A stretch of DNA of 64,000 bases from Membranihabitans maritimus (lineage in GTDB: Bacteria > Bacteroidota > Bacteroidia > Chitinophagales > Saprospiraceae). The notes under the pieces are model-generated. The model made no database searches, was not told the DNA's origin, and saw only the letters and a list, made by a program, of their open reading frames with translations. The position numbers were made by a program, and so were the translations under genes. Of the stretch, positions 36,586 through 44,478 are shown one piece after another (within the stretch, counting starts at the first letter, position 1; each line of letters begins with the position of its first letter). Location: the NCBI RefSeq assembly GCF_021729145.1, contig NZ_JAJSLW010000009.1, positions 1 to 64,000 on the forward strand, read 5' to 3'.

Positions 36586-36820
36586 CAGGTTGGCTATCCT
36601 AGGTTTAATTGCTAATCTATTTATCTAAATGAAAATATAACGGGTTCATTACAATATGGAATTTCTGTGAGTTTTAATAGGCTACTGATCATAAATCTGA
36701 CCGATTCGATATAATGAGAAAACCCCATATTTAGGAAAGGAGTAGTAGGTATTGTCATATCTGTGCCCATAATTCTTTGCGGAAACCAGTCCGAATCGAC
36801 CTATGAGGTCATAATTTGGC

Positions 36821-36857
36821 AAAAAAAAGAATGAGCAATGTGTTCATTCTTTTTTTT
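36821..36857. terminator. bidirectional intrinsic terminator-like hairpin
   Basis: A 14-bp perfect stem, with A8-GAATGA on the left (36821-36834) and TCATTC-T8 on the right (36844-36857), encloses a 9-base loop. The A- and T-tracts make it a terminator in either direction. It would end transcripts from the GreA-like gene and any minus-strand transcript over the adjacent remnant. Confidence 0.7.
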
Positions 36858-36866
36858 TAATCCGAT

Positions 36867-36977
36867 TTATTCATATAAATCCTGGAAATATTCATGTCGA
36901 TCAATGGTGATCACAGGAGTATTTGCCAGAATACCAACATACCAAGGTTTTGCAAACATTGACATAACCGGGATCAG
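36867..36977 (-). pseudogene. possible remnant of a universal stress protein gene (3' end)
   Basis: The minus strand encodes LIPVMSMFAKPWYVGILANT..VITIDRHEYFQDLYE and a stop, but two stops lie directly upstream and no start is present. IPVMSM near the end resembles the IPV(L/M)S tail of universal stress proteins of Bacteroidota. The following terminator hairpin at 36821 would fit a former gene end. Identification is weak. Confidence 0.3.
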
Positions 36978-37178
36978 TTATTATGAGATAAATATTAGTT
37001 TCTTCAATATAGGGAGTGACCTAATACGGAGAAATGGTTATATAATGTGCAATTATAGAATCTTACAGGTTCTGTCGTTTTGCCTCGCATCAGGCCTGGA
37101 CATCGTCGCATGGATCAAATGTTGGAATTATTTTGCTCATACTTCGAGTTAAAAGTCATAGGTTCTCTTTGGATCTAT

Positions 37179-37223
37179 TGTAACAATTGTTACGTCTATC
37201 CAGAGAAAGTCCTAGTACATTTG
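37179..37223 (+). promoter_or_regulatory. TGTAAC-AATT-GTTAC dyad and -7 box of the TauE/SafE gene
   Basis: GTAACAATTGTTAC (37180-37193) is a perfect 14-bp palindrome preceded by T. TACATTTG (37216-37223) is a perfect TAnnTTTG -7 box starting 29.5 bp after the dyad centre. The start codon follows at 37247. It has the same architecture as at the YeeE/YedE and metallo-hydrolase promoters. Confidence 0.75.
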
Positions 37224-37246
37224 ACATATCAATTAAACATAGTATC

Positions 37247-38071
37247 ATGTCGATAATCGAAATAATAGGTTTTATTAGTGCAGCAATAATAGGAATTTCC
37301 CTGGGACTGATTGGAAGTGGGGGATCTATTCTTACAGTCCCGGTCATGGTATATTTATTACATATCGAACCTGTTTTGGCTACTGCATATTCGCTTTTTG
37401 TAGTGGGAGTGGCCGCTTTTGTCGGAGGTGTAAATTATGCCCGCAAAAAAATGGTTAATTATAAAACTGCTTTTGTTTTTGCGATACCGGCTTTTATAGC
37501 AGTTTATTTTACAAGGCTTGTGATTGTGCCCTCAATTCCTGAGACTTTAATTAACATGGGGGATTTTATACTGAAGAAGGATATGGGGATCTTATTGTTG
37601 TTTGCTATTTTAATGGTTGTAGCAGCGTACAGTATGATTAAAAACGGAGCTTCGCAGGAAAAAATTGACGTTACCGGAGATGAAACTAAACCGGTTTTTA
37701 ATTTTCCTATGATCATATTAGAAGGGATGATTGTTGGTGTTGTTACCGGGCTGGTTGGTGCCGGGGGAGGTTTTTTAATTATTCCAGCTTTGGTTCTGTT
37801 TGCCAAGTTACCTATGAAAATTGCAGTGGGAACCTCTTTATTTATAATTTCAATAAAATCTTTAATTGGCTTTATGGGAGATGTCCAGGCTGACCAACCT
37901 ATTGATTGGGGATTTTTATTAACCTTTTCTACTATTGCAGCAATTGGAATATTCTTCGGAAGTTTTCTGGCCACTAAAATTGATGGGAAAAAATTGCAAA
38001 AAGGATTTGGTTGGTTCGTTTTGGCTATGGGAATATATATGATTATAAAAGAGTTGTTATTGAATGGTTAG
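37247..38071 (+). CDS. TauE/SafE family sulfite/sulfonate exporter
   Basis: The 274-residue membrane protein has the duplicated TauE/SafE pattern: IGISLGLIGSGGSILTVPVMVYLL in the first half and IVGVVTGLVGAGGGFLIIPALVLF in the second, with about eight hydrophobic segments. The family moves sulfite, sulfoacetate and related anions. Beside the persulfide dioxygenase-like gene it most likely exports sulfite made from sulfide. I start at ATG 37247; the frame open back to 37187 runs into the promoter dyad. Confidence 0.88.
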   Translation: MSIIEIIGFISAAIIGISLGLIGSGGSILTVPVMVYLLHIEPVLATAYSLFVVGVAAFVGGVNYARKKMVNYKTAFVFAIPAFIAVYFTRLVIVPSIPETLINMGDFILKKDMGILLLFAILMVVAAYSMIKNGASQEKIDVTGDETKPVFNFPMIILEGMIVGVVTGLVGAGGGFLIIPALVLFAKLPMKIAVGTSLFIISIKSLIGFMGDVQADQPIDWGFLLTFSTIAAIGIFFGSFLATKIDGKKLQKGFGWFVLAMGIYMIIKELLLNG

Positions 38072-38115
38072 GTAACATTTGTTACAATATTTTGAAGAAA
38101 TAGATATTAATATTA
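38071..38115 (+). promoter_or_regulatory. GTAAC-ATTT-GTTAC dyad upstream of the metallo-hydrolase/rhodanese gene
   Basis: GTAACATTTGTTAC (38072-38085, followed by A) is a perfect 5-bp inverted repeat with 4-bp spacer that begins at the stop codon of the TauE/SafE gene. A weak -7 candidate, TAATATTA (38108-38115), starts exactly 29.5 bp after its centre. The gene starts at 38142, so it can be transcribed on its own besides read-through. Confidence 0.62.
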
Positions 38116-38141
38116 CGTAAATTATAAAAAGTAAAGTAGAA

Positions 38142-39482
38142 ATGAGTATTGAACAATTTTATGATAAGGCACTTGCACATGGATCCTATGCTATAGAAAG
38201 CGATGGGAAAGTAGCATTGGTTGATCCCGGGAGGGATATTAAACCATATGTTGATTTTGCAAAAAAATATAATGCGGAAATAGTTGCTGTTTTTGAAACT
38301 CATCCACATGCTGATTTTGCAAGTAGTCATTTAGAAATAAAGGAAAAGTTTGGAGCTACTATTTATATAAATCCTAAAGTCGGGGTTGCTTATGATTTTA
38401 CCTCTTTGGAGCACAATGATGAAGTAAATATTGGAAGTTTGACCATGAAGGCATTGTTTACACCAGGTCATTCTCCCGATCATAATTCATATCTTCTACT
38501 TGATGCCCGTAATAAAGAAATCGCTGTTTTTACCGGAGACTCACTTTTTATCGGTGATGTGGGAAGGCCCGATTTGAGGGAAGGTGCAGGTAATATTAAA
38601 CTTGACAAAAGAAAACTAGCTGGCATGATGTACGATACCCTTCACGATGTGTTTGCTAAATTATCCGATCACACCATAGTATATCCGGCACATGGAGCAG
38701 GTTCCTTATGTGGCAAGAACTTAAGTGATAAGTTGTCGAGTACCATTGGAGAGCAAAAAGCAGAGAATTGGGCTTTTTCATTAAAGGATAAAGAGACTTT
38801 TATTGAAAGCTTTCTGGAAGGACAATCTTTTATACCCAAATATTTCCCATATGACGTAGAATTAAATAGAAAGGGAGTGGCTGGAATGGAAACGGGTATT
38901 CAAGAGGTGCCCCGGATAAAAAATATAAATGATATTGATGTTAGTAAAGTGATTATTGATGCTCGAAGCGAGAAAGACTTCAAGGAAGGGCATTTAAGCG
39001 GGGCAATTAATATTCAAAATACTCCGGGAGGTAAATTTGAAACCTGGTTGGGGTCAATTGTTAGTCCTGAGGAATCGTTTTATTTGGTGGCAGATTCCGA
39101 AACAAACCTGGAGAACACGATTTATAGAGCTGCTAAGATAGGATATGAAACCCTAATTGAAGGTGCTTTGGTTTATGAGTCAAAAGAGGGTGAAAAAAGT
39201 CCGATTCTTTCACTGGAGGAATTTAAAAATAATACTGACAAATTTACAATAGTAGATATTCGCAATAAATCGGAAGTTGCGGCAGGAAAAATATTCGAAG
39301 AAGCCATTAATATTCCACTTTCGGAACTGAGAGAAAATGTTGATTCAATTAAAGGAGATAAGCCAGTAGTTGTCCATTGCGCAGGTGGATATAGAAGCGC
39401 TGCCGGATCCAGTATTTTGGAGGGAAGAATGAATGGACGTGAAGTTTATGATCTTAGTGATGCCGTAAATGAATTTAAGTAA
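38142..39482 (+). CDS. metallo-beta-lactamase fold protein with two rhodanese domains (persulfide dioxygenase-like)
   Basis: The 446-residue protein has an N-terminal MBL domain with H54-x-H56-x-D58 followed by F59 instead of the usual His, then TPGHSPDH near 111, FTGDSLFIGDVGRPDL and VYPAHGAGSLCG. Residues about 265-345 form a rhodanese-like domain without a catalytic Cys. Residues about 360-445 form a second with HCAGGYRS and Cys413. This layout resembles CstB/ETHE1-type persulfide dioxygenase-sulfurtransferases, which turn persulfide into sulfite or thiosulfate. The F for H change occurs in related mononuclear-iron enzymes that use only three protein ligands; activity is inferred. A terminator follows at 39528. 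Confidence 0.82.
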   Translation: MSIEQFYDKALAHGSYAIESDGKVALVDPGRDIKPYVDFAKKYNAEIVAVFETHPHADFASSHLEIKEKFGATIYINPKVGVAYDFTSLEHNDEVNIGSLTMKALFTPGHSPDHNSYLLLDARNKEIAVFTGDSLFIGDVGRPDLREGAGNIKLDKRKLAGMMYDTLHDVFAKLSDHTIVYPAHGAGSLCGKNLSDKLSSTIGEQKAENWAFSLKDKETFIESFLEGQSFIPKYFPYDVELNRKGVAGMETGIQEVPRIKNINDIDVSKVIIDARSEKDFKEGHLSGAINIQNTPGGKFETWLGSIVSPEESFYLVADSETNLENTIYRAAKIGYETLIEGALVYESKEGEKSPILSLEEFKNNTDKFTIVDIRNKSEVAAGKIFEEAINIPLSELRENVDSIKGDKPVVVHCAGGYRSAAGSSILEGRMNGREVYDLSDAVNEFK

Positions 39483-39527
39483 TTAATACTAGATGAAGGT
39501 TTAGCAGAGGTATTAAGGTGTTTTCTT

Positions 39528-39577
39528 AGTCGGGAGCAGTAAATCTCGTAAATCGAGTTAAAGCTTCCGACTTTTTT
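39528..39577 (+). terminator. intrinsic terminator after the metallo-hydrolase/rhodanese gene
   Basis: AGTCGGGAGC (39528-39537) pairs with GCTTCCGACT (39563-39572) with one G-U pair and runs into TTTTTT. The loop contains a second small stem CTCG/CGAG. It lies 45 bases after the stop codon and also separates the convergent efflux operon. Confidence 0.8.
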
Positions 39578-39589
39578 AGTAAGATTGAA

Positions 39590-40705
39590 TCAGCTTGTCT
39601 TTTTATAATTCAATACAGCCATAAAATTAAAAACAACTGCAAAAATGGATAAGATTATTAAATGAAATGCTACATGGTGGAATCCGCTACCTTTTAATAC
39701 TACCATTCTCATAATATCAATTAAGTAGCGTAACGGGTTAAAATAGGTTATGACTTGGGCCCAATTAGGCATACTTTCGATGGGTGTGAACAATCCTCCC
39801 ATTAATATAAAAATCATCATAAAGAAGAACATAATAAGCATGGCCTGTTGTTGGGTGTTGCAAAAGGTGGATATAAAAAAACCCAACCCCAAAATTGCCA
39901 GTAAAAAAACACCTATACAAAAGTACAATAGAATTAGACTTCCTTCCGGAGTTATGCCATATACCAACCACGAAATTAATGTTCCCAGCGTAAATACTAT
40001 ATTACCCAGTATCCAAAAAGGTATTAATTTCCCCAAAATAAAATGGTGTTTTCGGATGGGTGTAACATTTATCTGTTCAATTGTTCCGACTTCTTTTTCT
40101 TTGACAATATTAAGGGCTGAAAGGAAGCCACCGATCATAGTAACTAATATTGCCAAAATACCTGGTACCATAAATAAGTGGTAATCGAGACTGGGGTTGT
40201 ACCAATTCGATGATGTAATTTCCAATCTATTTTTATCAATAGATCCCAGAACCATAACATCAGGACAAATATCTCCTTCGAAATCTTGAATAATTTGTCG
40301 GAGATAGGCAGACCCAAGCAAAGCTTCCGATCCATTGATTGCATTGGGAGCTATAAATAATGCCTGTTTCCCTTCGCGGAAAAGATCTTTCTCAAAGTTC
40401 TTTGGAATTTCAAGGATAATATCTGATGTACCCGATTCGATTGATTTAAACGCTTCATTGTATGAATTGGAAATTTTGGATACCTGAAAATAGCCTGATG
40501 AGGTTACATTGGTAATAAGCATTTCGGAAAAAGAAGAATGGTCGTTGTCTATAATCCCGAGTTGTATGTTGTCCATTTCATAATCAGCAGCAAAAGGTAG
40601 GACTATAAGTTGTACTATTGGCATTATAAGAATCATAGCCCGTATAACCGGATTTCTTAAGATCTGTCGAAATTCTTTTCTCAACAATATAATAATGGTT
40701 CTCAT
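39590..40705 (-). CDS. ABC-2 type permease (YhhJ/YbhR-like), second
   Basis: The 371-residue membrane protein has a first transmembrane helix, a large extracytoplasmic loop (residues about 45-170) and a five-helix C-terminal part with KEKEVGTIEQINVTPIRKHHFILGKLIPFW. This is typical of drug-export ABC-2 permeases (YhhJ, YbhR). It pairs with the permease at 40702, overlapping it by 4 bases. It is the last gene of the efflux operon. Confidence 0.88.
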   Translation of the reverse strand: MRTIIILLRKEFRQILRNPVIRAMILIMPIVQLIVLPFAADYEMDNIQLGIIDNDHSSFSEMLITNVTSSGYFQVSKISNSYNEAFKSIESGTSDIILEIPKNFEKDLFREGKQALFIAPNAINGSEALLGSAYLRQIIQDFEGDICPDVMVLGSIDKNRLEITSSNWYNPSLDYHLFMVPGILAILVTMIGGFLSALNIVKEKEVGTIEQINVTPIRKHHFILGKLIPFWILGNIVFTLGTLISWLVYGITPEGSLILLYFCIGVFLLAILGLGFFISTFCNTQQQAMLIMFFFMMIFILMGGLFTPIESMPNWAQVITYFNPLRYLIDIMRMVVLKGSGFHHVAFHLIILSIFAVVFNFMAVLNYKKTS

Positions 40706-41832
40706 GGTTCAAGTCTTACTTTAAAGTTTTTTAAACTGGCAACCATTAGTAGTACAGTCATGGCGGTAAGTATCAACGTTTCTGTCCACAACGCAGAAAA
40801 ATGAGAGCCTTGTATCATTATGGATTTGGCAATTGTGTAAAACCATTTTGCAGGAACCAGATTTGATATGAATTGGAGAATTAAGGGCATATTATCTATG
40901 GGAAACATAAAACCACTGAAAAGGACTGTGGGTAAAAACATCCCCACTAAAGAAATGAGCATGGCTGCTTGTTGGGATTTGGCCTTAATGGATATAAAGA
41001 TACCAAGCGTCAGGCATGTTATTATAAATAAAGCACTTTCAATAAAAAGAAACGTCAGGTTCCCTTTTATTGGTAAATGCAATACAAATACACTTAGTAG
41101 TAAAATGAGTATAATGTTAAGTAATGAAATGAGTAGGTAGGGAACCGTTTTGGAAAGTATAATTAGAAAGGGGCGAAATGGCGATACCAACAAAACCTCC
41201 ATCGTGCCCATTTCCTTTTCACGGACAATTGAAATGGCAGTCATCATTACACAAATAAGCATAAGGACCAGTGCAATAACTCCTGGAACGAAATTGGGTG
41301 CCCCTTTCAGTTTCGGATTATACAACATCTTTATTTCAGGTATAATATTGCAGTTTGAATTGGGTATTCCTGAAATTTGCCTTTCATAATTCCTAATAAT
41401 AGACGTCATATAAGACGTGAGAACATTGGCGTTATTAGGGTCAGTAGCGTCGGCAATTATTTGAATTTTACATGTGTTGTGGGATTCTATTTCGCTGGAA
41501 AAATTATTGGGGATTATTAACGCTAATTTGATGCTTCCTTTTTGGAAATATTGCTCTATATTTTTACGTCTCGGATCTGATTGTTTATCAACAATAGTGA
41601 AATAATTACTGGTGGATATCTTTTGTGTCAGTTTTTTTGAATGGTTGTCATTTGCCTGGTCAATTACTACTATCGACGTGTTTCTAATTTCATTCGTGAG
41701 GGCAAATCCAAAAATAAGAATCATGGTTGCCGGCATTCCAAATAAAATTAACATCGTCTTTTTGTCCCTGAAGACATGGTAAAATTCCTTCCTGATTAAA
41801 CTGGTGAATTGTCTGAACTTTATAGTTTTCAT
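40702..41832 (-). CDS. ABC-2 type permease (YhhJ/YbhS-like), first
   Basis: The 376-residue protein has the same layout as the next permease: helix 1 near residues 25-45, a large loop, then VREKEMGTMEVLLVSPFRPFLIILSKTVPYL and further helices. EKEMGTMEVLLVSP is the ABC-2 family signature. The two permeases form a heterodimer in related YbhFSR-type systems. The gene is 3 bases from the ATPase gene and overlaps the next permease. Confidence 0.88.
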   Translation of the reverse strand: MKTIKFRQFTSLIRKEFYHVFRDKKTMLILFGMPATMILIFGFALTNEIRNTSIVVIDQANDNHSKKLTQKISTSNYFTIVDKQSDPRRKNIEQYFQKGSIKLALIIPNNFSSEIESHNTCKIQIIADATDPNNANVLTSYMTSIIRNYERQISGIPNSNCNIIPEIKMLYNPKLKGAPNFVPGVIALVLMLICVMMTAISIVREKEMGTMEVLLVSPFRPFLIILSKTVPYLLISLLNIILILLLSVFVLHLPIKGNLTFLFIESALFIITCLTLGIFISIKAKSQQAAMLISLVGMFLPTVLFSGFMFPIDNMPLILQFISNLVPAKWFYTIAKSIMIQGSHFSALWTETLILTAMTVLLMVASLKNFKVRLEP

Positions 41833-41835
41833 TTG

Positions 41836-42564
41836 CTATTTCCCTCTTGCTAGTTGATAAAAAACATCATTCATACTGGTGACACCGTATTCCACTTTGA
41901 GATTATGCGGTGTATCTAATGCTCCGATTCGTCCGTTTACCATGATGGAAATTCTATTACAGTACTCGGCTTCGTCCATATAGTGAGTAGTTACAAAAAT
42001 GGTTATTCCCCGGTCAGATGCCTCATAAATCAGATCCCAGAATTGACGACGTACCAGGGGATCTACGCCTCCTGTAGGTTCATCTAAAAAAACAATTGTA
42101 GGATCATGAATAACTGCTACTGAAAATGCCAGTTTTTGCTTCCAACCCAAAGGAAGAGAATGGACTAAATGATTCCTTTGGCGATTCAGGTTTAAGCGAT
42201 TTAGTAGGTTTTTACATTTTTCTTGGAGTAGAGATCGCCGAAGACCGTATATGCCTCCGAAAAACATGATATTTTCTAATACCGTCAGATCATCATAGAG
42301 AGAGAATTTCTGACTCATATACCCAATACGCGATTTGATTTTGTCTTTTTGGGTATATACGTCTAATTCTCCAATCTTTGCGGTTCCGGACGTGGGAATA
42401 GATAGCCCGCACAACATTTTCATCGCGGTTGTTTTACCCGCCCCGTTAGCACCCAAAAATCCAAATATTTCTCCCTTTTTAACTTCAAAAGAAATGGAAT
42501 TTACAGCGATAAAATTTCCAAATTTCTTTGTCAGATTTTGTGCTTTGATGGCAAATTCATCCAT
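41836..42564 (-). CDS. ABC transporter ATPase, second of a split pair
   Basis: The 242-residue ATPase has Walker A GANGAGKTTAMKML, MSQKFSLYDDLTVLENI, a signature degraded to SLPLGWKQKLAFSVAV (no canonical LSGGQ), Walker B IVFLDEPTGGVDPLV and H-loop TTHYMDE. It corresponds to the C-terminal ATPase half of fused YbhF-type proteins. I start at the ATG at 42564, which overlaps the upstream ATPase stop by 8 bases; the open frame reaches back to 42633 but would overlap by about 80. Confidence 0.88.
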   Translation of the reverse strand: MDEFAIKAQNLTKKFGNFIAVNSISFEVKKGEIFGFLGANGAGKTTAMKMLCGLSIPTSGTAKIGELDVYTQKDKIKSRIGYMSQKFSLYDDLTVLENIMFFGGIYGLRRSLLQEKCKNLLNRLNLNRQRNHLVHSLPLGWKQKLAFSVAVIHDPTIVFLDEPTGGVDPLVRRQFWDLIYEASDRGITIFVTTHYMDEAEYCNRISIMVNGRIGALDTPHNLKVEYGVTSMNDVFYQLARGK

Positions 42565-43513
42565 TTTCGATAGCGTTACTTTTTCTCCCAGATAGCATTT
42601 CAATAAAACAATCTTCGATAGATGGTTCGACAATTCGTATAGTATCGTCGAATAAATTTTTATGTTGTAAATTTTTCTTAAGCTTTACGAGCATTTCCCT
42701 GTGGTCTTCTTTCTCGAAATTGAAGTGTATATTTTCCCCGTAAACATAACAGTTGTAAATCCCTTTGAACATCCTTAAATAATTGATAATACGGCCTTTT
42801 TGATTGCTTCTTATGGAATATAAAGATCTGGGAAACTGTTTTGTAATATTTCCCGGTTGATCAATGGAAAGTATGTTGCCATCTTGAATAAGTGCGACCC
42901 TGTCACATAGACTGGCTTCATCCATATAGGGTGTGGAAACCAGGATGGTAATTCCTTTCCTTTTAAGTTTACTTAGCATAACCCAGAATTCTTTTCGTGA
43001 AACAGGGTCTACGCCAGTGGTTGGTTCATCTAAAAACATTATAGTCGGATTGTGAATCAGAGCACAGGATAATGCTAATTTTTGCTTCATTCCTCCGGAC
43101 AAATTTCCGGCTTTTCGATCTTTAAAGGGAGAAAGCTGATTGTAGATATCTTCAATCAAATGGTAATTTTCATCGATGTTTGTTCCGTAAATAGAAGCAA
43201 AAAAGTGTAAGTTTTCTTCTACGGTCAGGTCCTGATATAATGAAAATTTTCCTGGCATATAACCGATTATTTGTCGTATTTTCTTATACTCTTTTACCAT
43301 GTCATAACCGGCTATGTGAGCAAAGCCTGTATCGGGGAGCAGGAGGGTGGTAAGGATTCTGAAGATGCTTGTTTTCCCGGCTCCATCTGGTCCTATCAGG
43401 CCAAATATCTCATTCTTGTTTATTGAGAATGAAATATTTTTTACCGCTTTGACTTTCCCTTTTTGGAATGTACGCGATAGTTTTTCTACTGTTATTATGG
43501 GTTCTGTCATCAT
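42557..43513 (-). CDS. ABC transporter ATPase, first of a split pair
   Basis: The product of about 318 residues has Walker A GPDGAGKTSIFRIL, MPGKFSLYQDLTVEENL, signature NLSGGMKQKLALSCAL, Walker B IMFLDEPTTGVDPVS and STPYMDE. It has a C-terminal extension of about 90 residues. It matches the N-terminal ATPase half of YbhF/RbbA-type fusions. I prefer ATG 43513 over the GTG at 43540, which would overlap the HlyD gene. It lies 7 bases after the HlyD gene. Confidence 0.88.
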   Translation of the reverse strand: MMTEPIITVEKLSRTFQKGKVKAVKNISFSINKNEIFGLIGPDGAGKTSIFRILTTLLLPDTGFAHIAGYDMVKEYKKIRQIIGYMPGKFSLYQDLTVEENLHFFASIYGTNIDENYHLIEDIYNQLSPFKDRKAGNLSGGMKQKLALSCALIHNPTIMFLDEPTTGVDPVSRKEFWVMLSKLKRKGITILVSTPYMDEASLCDRVALIQDGNILSIDQPGNITKQFPRSLYSIRSNQKGRIINYLRMFKGIYNCYVYGENIHFNFEKEDHREMLVKLKKNLQHKNLFDDTIRIVEPSIEDCFIEMLSGRKSNAIENG

Positions 43514-43520
43514 AAGATAT

Positions 43521-44462
43521 TTAGTGGAAAAGTACTTCACCGTACATTCCTATTTTGATATAGCCGTCATTAACCACCCTGATTTTTATAGCATATACGA
43601 GATTTTCTCTTTCCTCCTTCGTGTGAATGGTTTTAGGAGTGAACTCTGCTTTATCACTGATCCAGGAAATGGTGCCATTGTAAGTCTTATATTCTTTGGC
43701 ATTTTTCGAGTCATCAATTCTCACATCTACGTTGTCATTTAATTGGATCTGTTGGAGCTGAATTCCCGATATGTATGCCCTAAGGTACATAGTTGAGAGA
43801 TTGGCAATTTTATATATGGGTGTTCCCAAAGTCGCCATTTCATATTGTTCCCTATAGGTGGTCAATACAGTTCCATTTGTTCTATTGATAATTTTACAGC
43901 GATCCATTTGGTCCTGAATTTGTTGAAGTCGAATCTTTAATGGTTCTATTTCGCTTTTAATTCCTTTTGATTGGGTTGTTAAAGCAGAAATCATCGATTG
44001 ATGTTGTTTTTCAATAGATTGTATTTGTTGGATGGTTTCTTCAATTTGTGCTTCCATATCGTCCAATTGTTTCATCGTTGCGGCATTCGCGATTACCAGA
44101 TTTTTCATTCTTTCTCTTTCATTTTTTAAATGTTGTAATCTGGTTTTGGCGACCTTAGCTTTTTGGTTGAGGTATTCAGTTTGTTTACTTATATTGGGTA
44201 ATCTACTGCCAATAGAAACTAGTTTTGCTTTTACTTCACGCTTTTTCAGATAGAGTGCTGTGGTGTCAATCAGACCCACCCTTTTGTCTGGTGGTAACAA
44301 ATCTCCTTCTCGTACGCTTAGCTCTTGAATCGGGCCGTTTACTTGAGATGAAATAATAATTTCTACTGCTTCGAAAGTACCCGTAGCGTCATAGTCTTTT
44401 TCTTTAGTTTTGCAGGAATTTGTTACAATCAAAACGGAAAGAGCTATTATTCTTAATTTCAT
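43521..44462 (-). CDS. HlyD-family periplasmic adaptor lipoprotein
   Basis: The 313-residue protein has a signal peptide with Cys in IVTNSCKTKEK (lipoprotein), a half-lipoyl motif (SQVNGPIQELSVREGDLLP), a long coiled-coil hairpin (about residues 75-190), the second half-lipoyl (CKIINRTNGTVLTTYREQYEMATLGTPIYKI) and a beta-barrel domain. It links the ABC-2 inner-membrane pump to the TolC channel. It is the third gene of the operon, 16 bases after the TolC gene. Confidence 0.88.
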   Translation of the reverse strand: MKLRIIALSVLIVTNSCKTKEKDYDATGTFEAVEIIISSQVNGPIQELSVREGDLLPPDKRVGLIDTTALYLKKREVKAKLVSIGSRLPNISKQTEYLNQKAKVAKTRLQHLKNERERMKNLVIANAATMKQLDDMEAQIEETIQQIQSIEKQHQSMISALTTQSKGIKSEIEPLKIRLQQIQDQMDRCKIINRTNGTVLTTYREQYEMATLGTPIYKIANLSTMYLRAYISGIQLQQIQLNDNVDVRIDDSKNAKEYKTYNGTISWISDKAEFTPKTIHTKEERENLVYAIKIRVVNDGYIKIGMYGEVLFH

Positions 44463-44478
44463 TTTTTATGGTTTATCG

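Larger units (their letters stand above)
36586..37178. other. intergenic, about 590 bp, with terminator and gene remnant
   Basis: It has no intact gene. A strong bidirectional hairpin lies at 36821-36857 and a minus-strand protein-like fragment at 36867-36977 (both listed). The remainder (36586-36820 and 36978-37178) shows no feature I can support. Confidence 0.5.

Noticed and set aside
36838-37152. A 104-codon plus-strand open frame
   Set aside because: Composition is unlike a protein here (poly-Phe start inside the terminator T-tract), no ribosome-binding site, and the opposite strand carries a better protein-like fragment.
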